Shown here piece after piece: positions 19,814 to 28,634 of a stretch of DNA of 64,000 bases. Positions within the stretch are counted from its first letter, which is position 1. Each line of letters starts with the position of its first letter. The notes below the pieces were generated by a model. That model ran no database searches and was not told the DNA's origin. It was given only the letters and a program-made list of their open reading frames with translations. The DNA comes from Clostridiales bacterium Firm_07 (GTDB taxonomy: Bacteria > Bacillota > Clostridia > Oscillospirales > CAG-272). The translations under genes and the position numbers were made by a program. The stretch is from the NCBI GenBank assembly GCA_001604005.1, contig LVAM01000010.1:1-64000 (forward strand), in the 5' to 3' direction.

Positions 19814-20071
19814 ATGGATAAAACCGAAGTTGCAGCGGTGCGCCCCGCGCGCCCGATGAACCGCAAAAGAAAGAAAGTTTGCATTTTCTGCGCCGATAAA
19901 GTTGCCTTTATCGACTACAAGGATACCGCGAAACTGCGCAAATTCATCAGCGAGCGCGGCAAGATCCTGCCCCGCCGCGTTTCCGGTGCCTGCGCCAAAC
20001 ATCAGCGCGATCTCAACACCGCCATCAAACGCGCGCGTCAGGTTGCTCTGCTTCCTTACGTGACCGACTGA
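19814..20071 (+). CDS. rpsR: 30S ribosomal protein S18
   Basis: 85 residues, normal length. [22 protein letters not shown] has the conserved N-terminal CxxC pair seen in some S18 paralogues (C+ form, zinc-binding type). The core [25 protein letters not shown] and the basic [11 protein letters not shown] end are standard. Partner of S6. Last gene of the operon, followed by a strong terminator. Retaining CxxC implies zinc dependence. Confidence 0.97.
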   Translation: MDKTEVAAVRPARPMNRKRKKVCIFCADKVAFIDYKDTAKLRKFISERGKILPRRVSGACAKHQRDLNTAIKRARQVALLPYVTD

Positions 20072-20079
20072 ATAAAATA

Positions 20080-20115
20080 AAAAAGCGCTCCGCATAAAGC
20101 GGAGCGCTTTTTTAT
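20080..20115 (+). terminator. Terminator of rpsF-ssb-rpsR
   Basis: AAAAGCGCTCCGC, ATAAA loop, GCGGAGCGCTTTTTT: a 9-bp GC-rich perfect stem plus A/T extension. Confidence 0.94.
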
Positions 20116-20146
20116 TTTCTGCGTTTGGAAATTTTAGAATTTATAC

Positions 20147-20175
20147 TTGCTTTTTAAATAAAAATATGCTATAAA
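20147..20175 (+). promoter_or_regulatory. Promoter of the GH20 operon
   Basis: TTGCTT (20147-20152), 17 bases, TATAAA (20170-20175). Confidence 0.65.
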
Positions 20176-20206
20176 GAAGTTGCCCGACAAGGGGCGATAA
20201 ACAACA

Positions 20207-20227
20207 CGATACGCACGATACGTATCG
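20207..20227 (+). promoter_or_regulatory. Candidate operator CGATACGTATCG upstream of the GH20 gene
   Basis: A perfect 12-bp palindrome CGATAC|GTATCG (20216-20227) is preceded two bases earlier by a direct half-copy CGATACG (20207-20213). It lies in the 5' leader between promoter and ribosome binding site, a position suited to a repressor such as a LacI- or TetR-type protein. No regulator gene is adjacent. Confidence 0.45.
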
Positions 20228-20241
20228 CAAAAGGAGCGTCT

Positions 20242-22266
20242 ATGAGTAAACGATCACTTTCCGTGTGCTTTGATTGGATCGGCGATGCAAAGGAATGCCG
20301 CGAAGGCGCGCGGATCATTTTGCCGGATCTGCGTCTCACGCTTGGCGAGGACGGTCTGCAAATCACCGTAAAAAAGGGGAAGGAAGACCAACTTTCCGTG
20401 ACGCGAAACGGAAACAAAGCAACGATCCTTTACGGTGAGCGCGTTCATTTTTTCCGCGCGCTGGGACTTCTCGTTCAGCATATAGACGATCCCCTGTATA
20501 CCGCAAAAGAGACTTGTTATTTCCATATGAACGGCACGATGTTCGACGTGTCGCAAAGCAACACGCTGATGACGGTGGAGCACGTCAAATTTTTGCTTCG
20601 CCGTATGGCGCTGATGGGGCTGAATATGATCATGCTCTACAACGAAGACAACTACGAGATCGAAGGTTGGCCGTATTTCGGCTATATGCGTTCTCGCTTT
20701 ACCGCAAGCGATATCCGTGAGATCGACGACTATGCCTTTGCTCTGGGAATCGAGCAGATCCCCTGCATCCAAACGCTGGCGCACCTTATCGACGCGCTGA
20801 AATGGCCCGCGTTCAAGGGTATGCGCGAGGACAGGGCTTGTCTGCTCCCCGGAGAGGAGCGGGTGTACGATTTTTTGGAGCAGGCGATCGTTGCCGCAAC
20901 CAAAAACGTGCGCTCCAAGCGCATCCACATCGGTATGGACGAGGCTATGAACCTGGGGCGCGGAAAGTATTTCGATCTGCACGGCGAGGTCAACGCGGGC
21001 AAAATTATGCTGGATCACTTGAAGCGCGTGATGGAGATTTTGCGTAAACACGATCTGCAACCGATGCTTTGGGGCGATATGTTCTTCCAACGCATTTTCG
21101 GCAAATACAGTTACTATCAGCAAAATTACGGCAATCAGAGCGCCGACACCGTGCCCGTGACGCTTGAAAACGGTATGAAACAGGAGGCGGACCTCTCCTA
21201 TATCGAAGCCTACCCCAAAGACGCCCAACTGATTGCGTACGGCTACACGCCCGACACCTATGAAGCGTGGGATATGATCATCAATCAGGGCAAGTTCGTA
21301 GGGCGCGCCCCCGTGTTTGCGGGGGGCATTTGGAACTGGCTCTCCTTTGCTCCCAACTGGTTTTACAGTTTCAATTCCGCCATTCCTCAACTGCGCGCCT
21401 GCAAGGCAAACGGCATCAAAGAAGTCTTTGCCACCACGTGGGGCGACGAAGCCGCGGAGTGCCCCATCAATGTGATGCTTCTCGGTATGGAGTTGTGGGC
21501 GGAGCTTGGCTATGCCGAAGATTATGACGAGAAAAAACTGCGCGAGCGATACGAGTTCGTCACCGGCGCCGATTTTGATGCCACGATGCTGCTTGAAAAA
21601 ATCGACGCCATTCCCGGCACGTTGGAAAACAACGTGGAAGGCTTCAACGCCTCAAAGTGCCTTTTGTGGCAGGATCCGCTGTTCGGTCTTTTGGACAAGG
21701 AGCTGTTCGGTCTTGAAGACGAAATCGAGGCGCATTATCGCAAATTGGCGCCCGTGTTCCGCGCCGAGAGCGAAAAGGATTCCGACCTTTCGCGCGAGTT
21801 TGGCTTGTATGCCAAACTTTGCGACGTGATGGAATACAAGGCGACCATCGGCTGTCGGCTGAAAAGCGCGTACGACGCGAAAGACAAAGAGACCCTTGCG
21901 CGTTACGCAAACTGCGTTCTTCCCGATTTGATCGCGCGCCAGCGCGCGTTTTACGAGCATCACCGCGCGCTCTTTTACGACCAGAACAAACCCCTCGGCT
22001 TTGAGGTGTTTGACATTCGCCACGCCGCCGTCATACAGCGGACCGAAACGGCGCTGTGGCGGTTGCGCCAATACCTGGCGGGCGAGGTCGACCGTCTGCA
22101 AGAATTGGAAGACGACCGCCTCTATCGCCATATGGCGCCTTCTTTTGACACCCATCTGAATTACACCAGTCTCATCTCGGGCAGCCGTATTTCCTACGCC
22201 GCGTCCGGCATTATGGCAAACAAAGCGGGGCAAGAACGCACCGGAAAAATGCCGATCTTTACTTAA
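20242..22266 (+). CDS. Beta-N-acetylhexosaminidase, glycoside hydrolase family 20
   Basis: 674 residues with AAAAGGAG 6 bases upstream. An N-terminal GH20b-like alpha/beta domain covers about residues 1-85. The TIM barrel begins near YFHMNGTMFDVSQSNTLM, with IPCIQTLAHLIDALKW and the catalytic Asp-Glu in KRIHIGMDEAMNLGRGKY (about residue 233). Substrate-pocket aromatics follow (FAGGIWNWLSFAPNWFY, VFATTWGDEAAECP). A C-terminal helical region of about 220 residues completes it. It has no signal peptide, so it should release terminal GlcNAc/GalNAc from imported oligosaccharides in the cytosol. It is cotranscribed with the unknown gene 14 bases downstream. Confidence 0.88.
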   Translation: MSKRSLSVCFDWIGDAKECREGARIILPDLRLTLGEDGLQITVKKGKEDQLSVTRNGNKATILYGERVHFFRALGLLVQHIDDPLYTAKETCYFHMNGTMFDVSQSNTLMTVEHVKFLLRRMALMGLNMIMLYNEDNYEIEGWPYFGYMRSRFTASDIREIDDYAFALGIEQIPCIQTLAHLIDALKWPAFKGMREDRACLLPGEERVYDFLEQAIVAATKNVRSKRIHIGMDEAMNLGRGKYFDLHGEVNAGKIMLDHLKRVMEILRKHDLQPMLWGDMFFQRIFGKYSYYQQNYGNQSADTVPVTLENGMKQEADLSYIEAYPKDAQLIAYGYTPDTYEAWDMIINQGKFVGRAPVFAGGIWNWLSFAPNWFYSFNSAIPQLRACKANGIKEVFATTWGDEAAECPINVMLLGMELWAELGYAEDYDEKKLRERYEFVTGADFDATMLLEKIDAIPGTLENNVEGFNASKCLLWQDPLFGLLDKELFGLEDEIEAHYRKLAPVFRAESEKDSDLSREFGLYAKLCDVMEYKATIGCRLKSAYDAKDKETLARYANCVLPDLIARQRAFYEHHRALFYDQNKPLGFEVFDIRHAAVIQRTETALWRLRQYLAGEVDRLQELEDDRLYRHMAPSFDTHLNYTSLISGSRISYAASGIMANKAGQERTGKMPIFT

Positions 22267-22279
22267 AAGGAGACGTCGT

Positions 22280-23923
22280 ATGAAAAGCAAATTCTGTTTT
22301 TATCATCCTTACCATCCCGAAGTTTGGCAGGCTATGATCGACTGCGGCCTTGTAAAGGAAGAAGACGGCGTAAAATTCAATCAAAGTTTACTGCTGAAAG
22401 ATAGGTTCAAGTTCAACAATCTCGCCGCCAAGGGCGGTGAACTTTATCGTTATCTCGAAAAAACCGGCGCGCCCTTTTATATCGACCGTTTGCAAGGCGG
22501 CTGTTATATCGAGGAATATCCTTACGATACGGCGTTGGTCGACGCCTATCGCGCTCTGCTCGGCGATCGCTTTATGGGCTGGCAGATGCACGAGTGGCTG
22601 TCCAATTATCGCTCCGATCTGAAAAAATTGAACGGACTCCCCGCCGACGAATGGAAGGATGCCGATGCCGTTCGGCGTCATATCTTTGAAAAATATCCGT
22701 ACCCCTGCCTCTTTCTCGAAGCCATGTCCGCCGAGGAGATGGCGGAGCGCGGCAAGCCCCAAAACGTGGAAGAATTCAAGCAAAATATGTTTGACATCTA
22801 CAAAAAAAGACTACGCACGCACGGTGAACTGATCCCCTGCGACAGTTGCTTTTTGGCGTATGAGTTTGAGTTTCAAAACGGTGCGCGCGTGGTGATGCCC
22901 GAAGTCGGCGCGCAAAGCGCGGACGCGCGGATGCAAATTGCTTACGCGCGCGGCGAGGCGAAAGGATTTGACCGCGATTTCGGCGTCTACTACGAGCCTT
23001 GGGGCGGCGTTCCTTTTTCGGCGTGCTGTTATCAACGCGACGGCAAAAACGAGTGGGGCATCGGGGAAAGCGCCGATTTCCCGTTTGAAACCAAGGGGCA
23101 AAACGGGGGCAGCTCCCGCTCTTTGCAACGGCGCGTCTTCCTTTACGGCTATCTGAACAATGCCGCTGTGATCTCCGAAGAGTGGGGACTTTGCAACACT
23201 TTTGAAGATTGGGAAACTTTCACGTTGTCCGAATACGGGCAAGTCAAACTCGACTTTCTGAATTTCACCCGCAAATACACCGACGTCGGGGAAAAACTGA
23301 CTCCCGCCGCCGTTGTTCTCCCCGAAGAGTTGGACGTGTTGGACGATATCCGCAAGCCGACAACGCATTGCGGCTATGACATATCCGACGAGATCGCCGC
23401 CGCCAAATCCGAAAAGATCAAAAACAGCGTCCGACGCGTTTTTTCGACGCCCACCGAGTTTTTGGGTACCGAATACAAAACTTTGATCAACAGCAGTATG
23501 CCCGACGCCGTGGATATGCTGAACGCGGGCAAGGAAAAGGAGCGCGTCATTTCCTCCTATCGCTATCTCGTTGATCTCACGGGCGACCGGGCTTTTGCCG
23601 ACGCGCACGACAACTGCGTGGAGATCGACGCGCTGGAAGATTTGCTCCGCGCGGCGCTTCCCTGCACGGTAGAGGGATTGCACTGGCTCGTCAACGAACG
23701 AAAAGGCGGCGGATATTATCTCACGGTGTTCAACAACATCGGCATCGAACGCACCGTGGAAAAGGGCGAGATCGCGCTCCCCGAGGGAACAAGATCCTCC
23801 AAAGTCACCTTCAAAAACGGCGCCGTCCCCACCGTGCTGGAAGGAGACGGCAAGCTTGAAAAAGAGGGCGACGACTATCGCCTCACCTTGCCCGCGGGCG
23901 GCTTTGCCTTCATTCGTTTCTGA
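22280..23923 (+). CDS. Unrecognised 547-residue protein, possible carbohydrate-active enzyme
   Basis: Preceded by AAAAGGAG and only 13 bases after the GH20 gene, so almost certainly the same operon. It has no signal peptide or membrane segment. The first 380 residues alternate strand-like and helix-like segments with many aromatic and acidic residues (FYIDRLQGGCYIEEYPYD, FMGWQMHEWLSNYRSDL, VYYEPWGGVPFSACCY, ISEEWGLCNTFEDW), as in TIM-barrel glycosidases. The last 90 (GLHWLVNERKGGGYYLTVFN, VTFKNGAVPTVLEGDG, LPAGGFAFIRF) look like the beta-sandwich that ends many GH families. I recognise no named family; the candidate catalytic glutamates are only guesses. Confidence 0.6.
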   Translation: MKSKFCFYHPYHPEVWQAMIDCGLVKEEDGVKFNQSLLLKDRFKFNNLAAKGGELYRYLEKTGAPFYIDRLQGGCYIEEYPYDTALVDAYRALLGDRFMGWQMHEWLSNYRSDLKKLNGLPADEWKDADAVRRHIFEKYPYPCLFLEAMSAEEMAERGKPQNVEEFKQNMFDIYKKRLRTHGELIPCDSCFLAYEFEFQNGARVVMPEVGAQSADARMQIAYARGEAKGFDRDFGVYYEPWGGVPFSACCYQRDGKNEWGIGESADFPFETKGQNGGSSRSLQRRVFLYGYLNNAAVISEEWGLCNTFEDWETFTLSEYGQVKLDFLNFTRKYTDVGEKLTPAAVVLPEELDVLDDIRKPTTHCGYDISDEIAAAKSEKIKNSVRRVFSTPTEFLGTEYKTLINSSMPDAVDMLNAGKEKERVISSYRYLVDLTGDRAFADAHDNCVEIDALEDLLRAALPCTVEGLHWLVNERKGGGYYLTVFNNIGIERTVEKGEIALPEGTRSSKVTFKNGAVPTVLEGDGKLEKEGDDYRLTLPAGGFAFIRF

Positions 23924-23942
23924 TTTTTTACGAAACACATAC

Positions 23943-23973
23943 AAAAAACGCGCCGCAACGCGGCGCGTTTTTT
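23943..23973. terminator. Bidirectional terminator between the GH20 operon and rpsU
   Basis: AAAAAACGCGCCGC, AAC loop, GCGGCGCGTTTTTT; a perfect stem with T-runs on both strands. Confidence 0.94.
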
Positions 23974-23977
23974 GTTC

Positions 23978-24154
23978 TTATTTGAATTTACGCTTGCGCG
24001 CCGCTTCGGATTTCTTTTTCCGTTTGACGCTCGGCTTTTCGTAATGCTCTCTCTTGCGAAGTTCGGCAAGGACACCGGAACGCGCACACTGGCGCTTGAA
24101 CCGACGCAGAGCACTGTCAAGGGTTTCGCCCTCTTTCAGTTTCACTTCTGCCAT
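23978..24154 (-). CDS. rpsU: 30S ribosomal protein S21
   Basis: 58 residues, below the ORF-track cut-off. Translation: [20 protein letters not shown]...[20 protein letters not shown]...[15 protein letters not shown]. This is the full S21 pattern with its basic tail. GGGAGGG precedes the ATG. The long antisense frames in this interval are shadows. S21 sits at the 30S platform near the anti-Shine-Dalgarno. The gene is monocistronic between its own promoter and the shared terminator. Confidence 0.97.
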   Translation of the reverse strand: MAEVKLKEGETLDSALRRFKRQCARSGVLAELRKREHYEKPSVKRKKKSEAARKRKFK

Positions 24155-24196
24155 ATTCTTTTTTCCCTCCCCTCGCGGTTACAAACTAACAAAATT

Positions 24197-24225
24197 ATTA
24201 TACACGGTTTTCGCTCCTCTGTCAA
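24197..24225 (-). promoter_or_regulatory. Promoter of rpsU
   Basis: Minus strand: consensus TTGACA (24225-24220), 17 bases, consensus TATAAT (24202-24197). One of the strongest promoters in the window. Confidence 0.9.
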
Positions 24226-24255
24226 GAGCGTTTTGCGCTTTTTTCGTATTTTCTT

Positions 24256-26658
24256 TTACCGCACCACAAGATTGACGATCTTATTTTTGACCACGATCTC
24301 CTTGACGACGGTTTTGCCCGCAATCGCCGCGGCCACTTTTTCGTCGGATTTTGCAAGCGAGAGCGCTTCCGCTTCCCCGCAATCCGCGGGCATCGGCACG
24401 ACCCCGCGCAGTTTGCCGTTGACCTGCACCGCCACTTCCACGGTGTCGGAGCGCGTTTTCGCTTCGTCGAAAGTCGGCCACGGCGCCGTTGCCAAAAAGC
24501 CCTCGCATCCCAGTTCTTCGTGGATCTCCTCGGCAAGATGGGGCGCGAACGGATCAAGCAGTGAAATGAAGGTAAGCAGTTCGTCTTTGGTGAGCGACCC
24601 GTGCGCCTCGATCTCGTTGAGAAGCGTCATCAGCGCGGCGATCGCCGTGTTGAACTTCATCTCCTCGATGTCGGAAGAGACTTTTTTCACGGTCTTGTGG
24701 AAAGAGGCTTCCAGCGCGGGCGTCACGCCCTCGCCGCGCACTTTTTCGGTCAGCGCCGCCACGCGGTCTAGAAAGCGGCGGCACCCGCGCATACTGCTCT
24801 CCGACCAGGGCGCGGCACTGCCGTAATCGCCCATAAAGAGCACGTACACACGCAGTGTATCCGCGCCGTAAACGTCGACCACGTTGAGCGGATCGACCAC
24901 GTTGCCGAGCGATTTGGACATTTTCTGCCCATCGGAGCCGAGGATCAGCCCTTGCGCCGTGCGTTTGGCATAGGGCTCCGCGGTCGGCACGACGCCGATG
25001 TCATAGAGGAATTTGTGCCAAAAACGGCTGTATATCATATGGCGCGTAACGTGCTCCATACCGCCGTTGTACCAATCCACGGGAAGCCAGTAAGCAAGTT
25101 TCGCGGGGTCGGCAAGCGCGTCGTCGTTCAGCGGGTCGATATAGCGCAGGAAATACCACGAGGAACCCGCCCACTGCGGCATCGTATCGGTCTCGCGCTT
25201 GGCGTCGCCGCCGCAACGCGGACATTTGCAGTTGACGAACGACGCGATCTTGGCAAGCGGCGATTCTCCGCCCTCTCCGGGCACGAAATTCTCCACCTGC
25301 GGCAAGGTAAGGGGCAGTTCTTCGTAAGGAACGGGCACCATTCCGCAGTGCGGGCAATGCACGATCGGGATCGGCTCGCCCCAGTAGCGCTGGCGGTTGA
25401 ACGCCCAGTCCTTCATCTTATACTGCACGCCCTCTTCGCCGATGCCTTTTTCGGTCAGATACGCGATCATACGCGCGATCGACTCTTTTTTGTTCGTCAG
25501 CCCGTTAAGGAAGCCCGACGCGACCATTTCGCCGTCGCCGGTGTACGCCTCCTTGGAAATGTCGCCGCCGCGAATGACCTCCACGATGTCAATGCCGAAT
25601 TTGCGGGCAAAGGCATAGTCGCGCTCATCGTGCGCCGGCACCGCCATAATGGCGCCTGTGCCGTAACCCATCATCACATAATCCGCGATGTAAATGGGAA
25701 TTTCTTTGCCGCTGACCGGGTTTTTCGCCGTGATACCCTCGATCCGCACGCCGGTCTTCTCTTTTACCAACTGCGTGCGCTCAAATTCGGTTTTCTTGGC
25801 ACATTCCGCGGCATATGCGTCAATTTCCGCCTGATTTTTGATCGCGGAACGGTATTTTTGAAGCAACGGGTGCTCCGGTGCGATGACCATAAACGTCACG
25901 CCGAACAGCGTGTCGGGACGGGTGGTATAAATGCGGAGCTGATCCGGCACGCCGCAGAGCGGAAAATTGACGAAAGCGCCGGTACTGCGCCCGATCCAGT
26001 TGACCTGCTGCTGTTTGATGTTGGGCAGATAATCCACCGTGTCAAGGTCGGAAAGAAGCCGCTCGGCATACGCGGTGATGCGCAAATACCACACGTCTTT
26101 GGACTTTTGAATGATGTCGCTCTTGCAAATGTCGCACTTGCCGCCCTGCGAATCCTCGTTGGAGAGCACCACTTTGCAAGAGGGGCAATAGTTGACCATC
26201 GCCGTGTCGCGGAAGACGAGCCCTTTCTCAAAGAGTTTGAGAAAGATCCACTGCGTCCACTTGTAATATTTTTCGTCGGTGGTATCGACCACTCTGTCCC
26301 AATCGAAAGAAAAACCGACGCGGGAGAGTTGCTCTCTGAAATGCTTGATGTTTTGGTCGGTCACTTTGCGCGGGTGGATACCGGTTTTGATGGCGTAATT
26401 CTCGGTCGGAAGTCCGAACGCGTCGAAACCGATCGGAAAAAGGACGTTGTATCCTTCCATTCTGCGTTTGCGGCTGACCACTTCCAACCCCGCGTACGCC
26501 TTGATATGCCCCACGTGCATACCGGCACCGCTGGGATAGGGAAATTCGACAAGCCCGTAAAACTTTTTCTTGTCGGAAAGGTCTTCTGCGTGGAAAACCT
26601 TTGCCTCTTCCCACTTTTTCTGCCATTTTTGCTCGATCGCGGCAAAATCGTATTTCAT
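24256..26658 (-). CDS. leuS: Leucyl-tRNA synthetase
   Basis: 800 residues, normal for bacterial LeuRS. The class I HIGH motif is in YPSGAGMHVGHIKAY and KMSKS in DGQKMSKSLGN. Zinc-binding cysteines lie in CPSCKVVLSNEDSQGGKCDIC and CPHCGMVPVPYEELP/CPRCGGDAKRETD. The CP1 editing domain lies between (TTRPDTLFGVTFMVIAPEHP, YGTGAIMAVPAHDERD). The last residues VVKEIVVKNKIVNLVVR form the C-terminal tRNA-binding domain. Its ATG overlaps the stop of the RsfS coding region (ATGA), so it ends the smc-ftsY-rdgB-yhbY-nadD-yqeK/rsfS-leuS operon. Confidence 0.98.
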   Translation of the reverse strand: MKYDFAAIEQKWQKKWEEAKVFHAEDLSDKKKFYGLVEFPYPSGAGMHVGHIKAYAGLEVVSRKRRMEGYNVLFPIGFDAFGLPTENYAIKTGIHPRKVTDQNIKHFREQLSRVGFSFDWDRVVDTTDEKYYKWTQWIFLKLFEKGLVFRDTAMVNYCPSCKVVLSNEDSQGGKCDICKSDIIQKSKDVWYLRITAYAERLLSDLDTVDYLPNIKQQQVNWIGRSTGAFVNFPLCGVPDQLRIYTTRPDTLFGVTFMVIAPEHPLLQKYRSAIKNQAEIDAYAAECAKKTEFERTQLVKEKTGVRIEGITAKNPVSGKEIPIYIADYVMMGYGTGAIMAVPAHDERDYAFARKFGIDIVEVIRGGDISKEAYTGDGEMVASGFLNGLTNKKESIARMIAYLTEKGIGEEGVQYKMKDWAFNRQRYWGEPIPIVHCPHCGMVPVPYEELPLTLPQVENFVPGEGGESPLAKIASFVNCKCPRCGGDAKRETDTMPQWAGSSWYFLRYIDPLNDDALADPAKLAYWLPVDWYNGGMEHVTRHMIYSRFWHKFLYDIGVVPTAEPYAKRTAQGLILGSDGQKMSKSLGNVVDPLNVVDVYGADTLRVYVLFMGDYGSAAPWSESSMRGCRRFLDRVAALTEKVRGEGVTPALEASFHKTVKKVSSDIEEMKFNTAIAALMTLLNEIEAHGSLTKDELLTFISLLDPFAPHLAEEIHEELGCEGFLATAPWPTFDEAKTRSDTVEVAVQVNGKLRGVVPMPADCGEAEALSLAKSDEKVAAAIAGKTVVKEIVVKNKIVNLVVR

Positions 26659-27719
26659 AGTGTCTCCCCCTCGTCGCTTCTTGCGGCGTCTTTATATAGT
26701 TTGTCCAAATGGTAAAACCCTCTTGTTTCACGGTCGAAAATGTGCACCATCACCGTGCCGAAATCCACCACCACCCACGAACGCCGGTTGCCGCCGTCGG
26801 TATAGAGCGCCTTGACGCCGCGCTCGCCCATTCTGAAAATCAGTTCGTCGGCAAGCGACTGGATATGCGGGGCGGAAATTGCGTTTGCCAACACCAGATA
26901 ATCGGTGATGTCGCTGTGCCCCTTTACGGGAATAAGGGCGATGTCGCCGGCTTTTTTCATATCCAGCACGAATTTTGCCGCGCGCGCCACTTCCGCCGCG
27001 TCGGCATCGGCAAGCGAGGGCAATTCCGCCCAATTTTCAAGAGTTTCAACCATATTTTTTCTCCTTTTATGAGCGTTTGCCGCGCGAAACGCCGTGTATG
27101 CGGCAACGGTTTCCCGCACCGGCTCTTTTCCCTCTCGTCCAATGTCTGCAAGCGTCATTTCCAACGCCTTTTCCAGCGTTTTCGCAAGATGCGCGCGCCG
27201 CGCGCTCACGGGCATTTTCTCCGGCTCGGCGTCAAAAAAGAAGTGCCGCAGCGTCACGCAGTCGGAAAAAGTGCGTCCTTCTTCGATATAGTCCGCGAGA
27301 TACAGTATCGCCTCACGCACGGTCATACGCGCGTGCGCCGTCGTGTGCCAGCGCACCGCCGACAGCAGTGCGGGTACGGCAAACGCGGGATAGTGCTCTT
27401 TAATCACGATCGGCGCCGTGATGGCGTGCCAGACTTTCGGATTTTCGCGCTCGTCACGCCGCAAAGGACGTTTTGCCGCGCGCAGAATATCAAGATGCTC
27501 CTCGCGGGGCATCTCTTTTGTGATATCGTGCAAAAGCGCCGCCGCCCGAAGAAGCGACGCTTCGCGCGGGAGATACAGGCGCGCCAAGCGCTCCGCCATT
27601 TTCGCCACGCCGCGCGTGTGCGCCATACGGTAAGGAGAAAGCACCTTCTCTACCGCGCTTTCCAGATCGGCAAGCGCGCGCGTGTCAAACGCGATCTTTG
27701 CGATTTTTGCTTTATACAT
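26655..27719 (-). CDS. yqeK/rsfS: In-frame fusion of YqeK (HD-domain Ap4A hydrolase) and ribosome silencing factor RsfS
   Basis: 354 residues from the ATG at 27719, which overlaps nadD by 8 bases and has GGGAG upstream. Residues 1-200 are a YqeK-type HD domain (HTRGVAKMAERLARLYL, then AALLHDITKEMP, then AVRWHTTAHARMT), which cleaves Ap4A. Residues about 223-354 are RsfS (DMKKAGDIALIPVKGHSDIT, DYLVLANAISAPHIQ, WVVVDFGTVMVHIFDRETRG), which binds uL14 and blocks subunit joining. No stop separates them. Yet AAAAGGAGAAAAAAT precedes an internal ATG at 27053 (MVETLENWAEL), the normal RsfS start. Free RsfS is therefore probably made as well as, or instead of, a fusion. Confidence 0.88.
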   Translation of the reverse strand: MYKAKIAKIAFDTRALADLESAVEKVLSPYRMAHTRGVAKMAERLARLYLPREASLLRAAALLHDITKEMPREEHLDILRAAKRPLRRDERENPKVWHAITAPIVIKEHYPAFAVPALLSAVRWHTTAHARMTVREAILYLADYIEEGRTFSDCVTLRHFFFDAEPEKMPVSARRAHLAKTLEKALEMTLADIGREGKEPVRETVAAYTAFRAANAHKRRKNMVETLENWAELPSLADADAAEVARAAKFVLDMKKAGDIALIPVKGHSDITDYLVLANAISAPHIQSLADELIFRMGERGVKALYTDGGNRRSWVVVDFGTVMVHIFDRETRGFYHLDKLYKDAARSDEGETL

Positions 27720-28326
27720 ACAATTTTTTCTCCCGGATATAGGCTTCCACCGCCGGCGGGACAAGCCCCGCAAGCGGCGCGCCCGCGCGAATGAGCGTGC
27801 GAATGTCGGTGGATGAGATCTCCACGCACGGCGCCGTCAGGCGTCGCACGATCTTGCCGTATCGCTCCAAGTATTCTTTATTTTTCCCCACGATGCGCGC
27901 TTCGAGTATCGGATCGCTCTCGCGCCGCATATACACGGGGTAAGCAAGGCGAAAAATCTCCTCCGGTTCGCGCCACTCGGAAAGTGAGAGCATCATATCG
28001 GTGCCGAGCAGGAGAAAAAGCCGCCGATCTTCGCGCGAGAGCGCGCGCAAGGTGTCGACCGTGTAACTTTTTCCGCCCCGCGCGATCTCCATATCACTGA
28101 CCAGCGTGCGCGGCAAATTTCCGAAAGCAAGTTCGCACATACGAAGCCTGTCCTCCGGCGTGTCGCCAGACGCCGCCTCTTTGTGGGGGGGCGCGGCGGT
28201 CGGAATGATATAGAGAAGATCGAGCTGCATTTCCGAAAGAAACGCGCGCGCGGCGGCAAGATGCCCGTTGTGCGGAGGCGCGAACGTGCCGCCGTAAATG
28301 CCGATGCGCATTTGCCCGTTTAACAT
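27712..28326 (-). CDS. nadD: Nicotinate-nucleotide adenylyltransferase
   Basis: 204 residues from the ATG at 28326, overlapping the yhbY stop. An alternative ATG is at 28311 (MRIGIYGG). GIYGGTFAPPHNGHLAAA carries the nucleotidyltransferase GxFxPxHxGH motif and ISSTDIRTLIRAGAPL the (I/V)SST-(D)IR motif. It adenylates nicotinate mononucleotide in NAD synthesis. It sits in the usual obg/nadD/yqeK/rsfS neighbourhood, here without obg upstream. Confidence 0.95.
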   Translation of the reverse strand: MLNGQMRIGIYGGTFAPPHNGHLAAARAFLSEMQLDLLYIIPTAAPPHKEAASGDTPEDRLRMCELAFGNLPRTLVSDMEIARGGKSYTVDTLRALSREDRRLFLLLGTDMMLSLSEWREPEEIFRLAYPVYMRRESDPILEARIVGKNKEYLERYGKIVRRLTAPCVEISSTDIRTLIRAGAPLAGLVPPAVEAYIREKKLYV

Positions 28327-28622
28327 AGCGTGATCTTTCTCTTGTCGGGATCGGGCGCCTCGCGGTACAGCACGCATTTCGTGCCGATCACGGCGACCAC
28401 CGCCGCGTCCGTGGCGGCGGCAAGCGCCTCGGCGGTTTCACGCACGGCGTCGGGCGCGTTGGCAAGCACGCGCAGTTTGATCAGTTCCCGCGCCGTCAGC
28501 GCGTCGTCCACCGTGCGGACAAGCGCTTCCGTCACGCCGTTTTTACCGATCTGCATAATGGTATCTTCGTTTGCCGCGATCGAACGGAGCGCGGCGCGTT
28601 GTTTGCTCGTCAAGACCGTCAT
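28320..28622 (-). CDS. yhbY: YhbY-type CRM-domain RNA-binding protein
   Basis: 100 residues. LTSKQRAALRSIAANEDTIMQIGKNGVT has the CRM fold entry and the GxxG-type loop (IGKNG). AVVAVIGTKCVLYREAP is the last strand pair. YhbY proteins associate with 50S assembly intermediates. It lies 12 bases after rdgB and overlaps nadD, so it is embedded in the operon. Confidence 0.92.
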   Translation of the reverse strand: MTVLTSKQRAALRSIAANEDTIMQIGKNGVTEALVRTVDDALTARELIKLRVLANAPDAVRETAEALAAATDAAVVAVIGTKCVLYREAPDPDKRKITLC

Positions 28623-28634
28623 ATCACGCCCTCC

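Noticed and set aside
24226-24255. Terminator after leuS
   Set aside because: AGCG-CAAAA-CGCT is only 4 bp and the region is the rpsU -35 box; not convincing.
24952-26715. 587-residue plus-strand ORF
   Set aside because: Antisense of leuS; no start signal.
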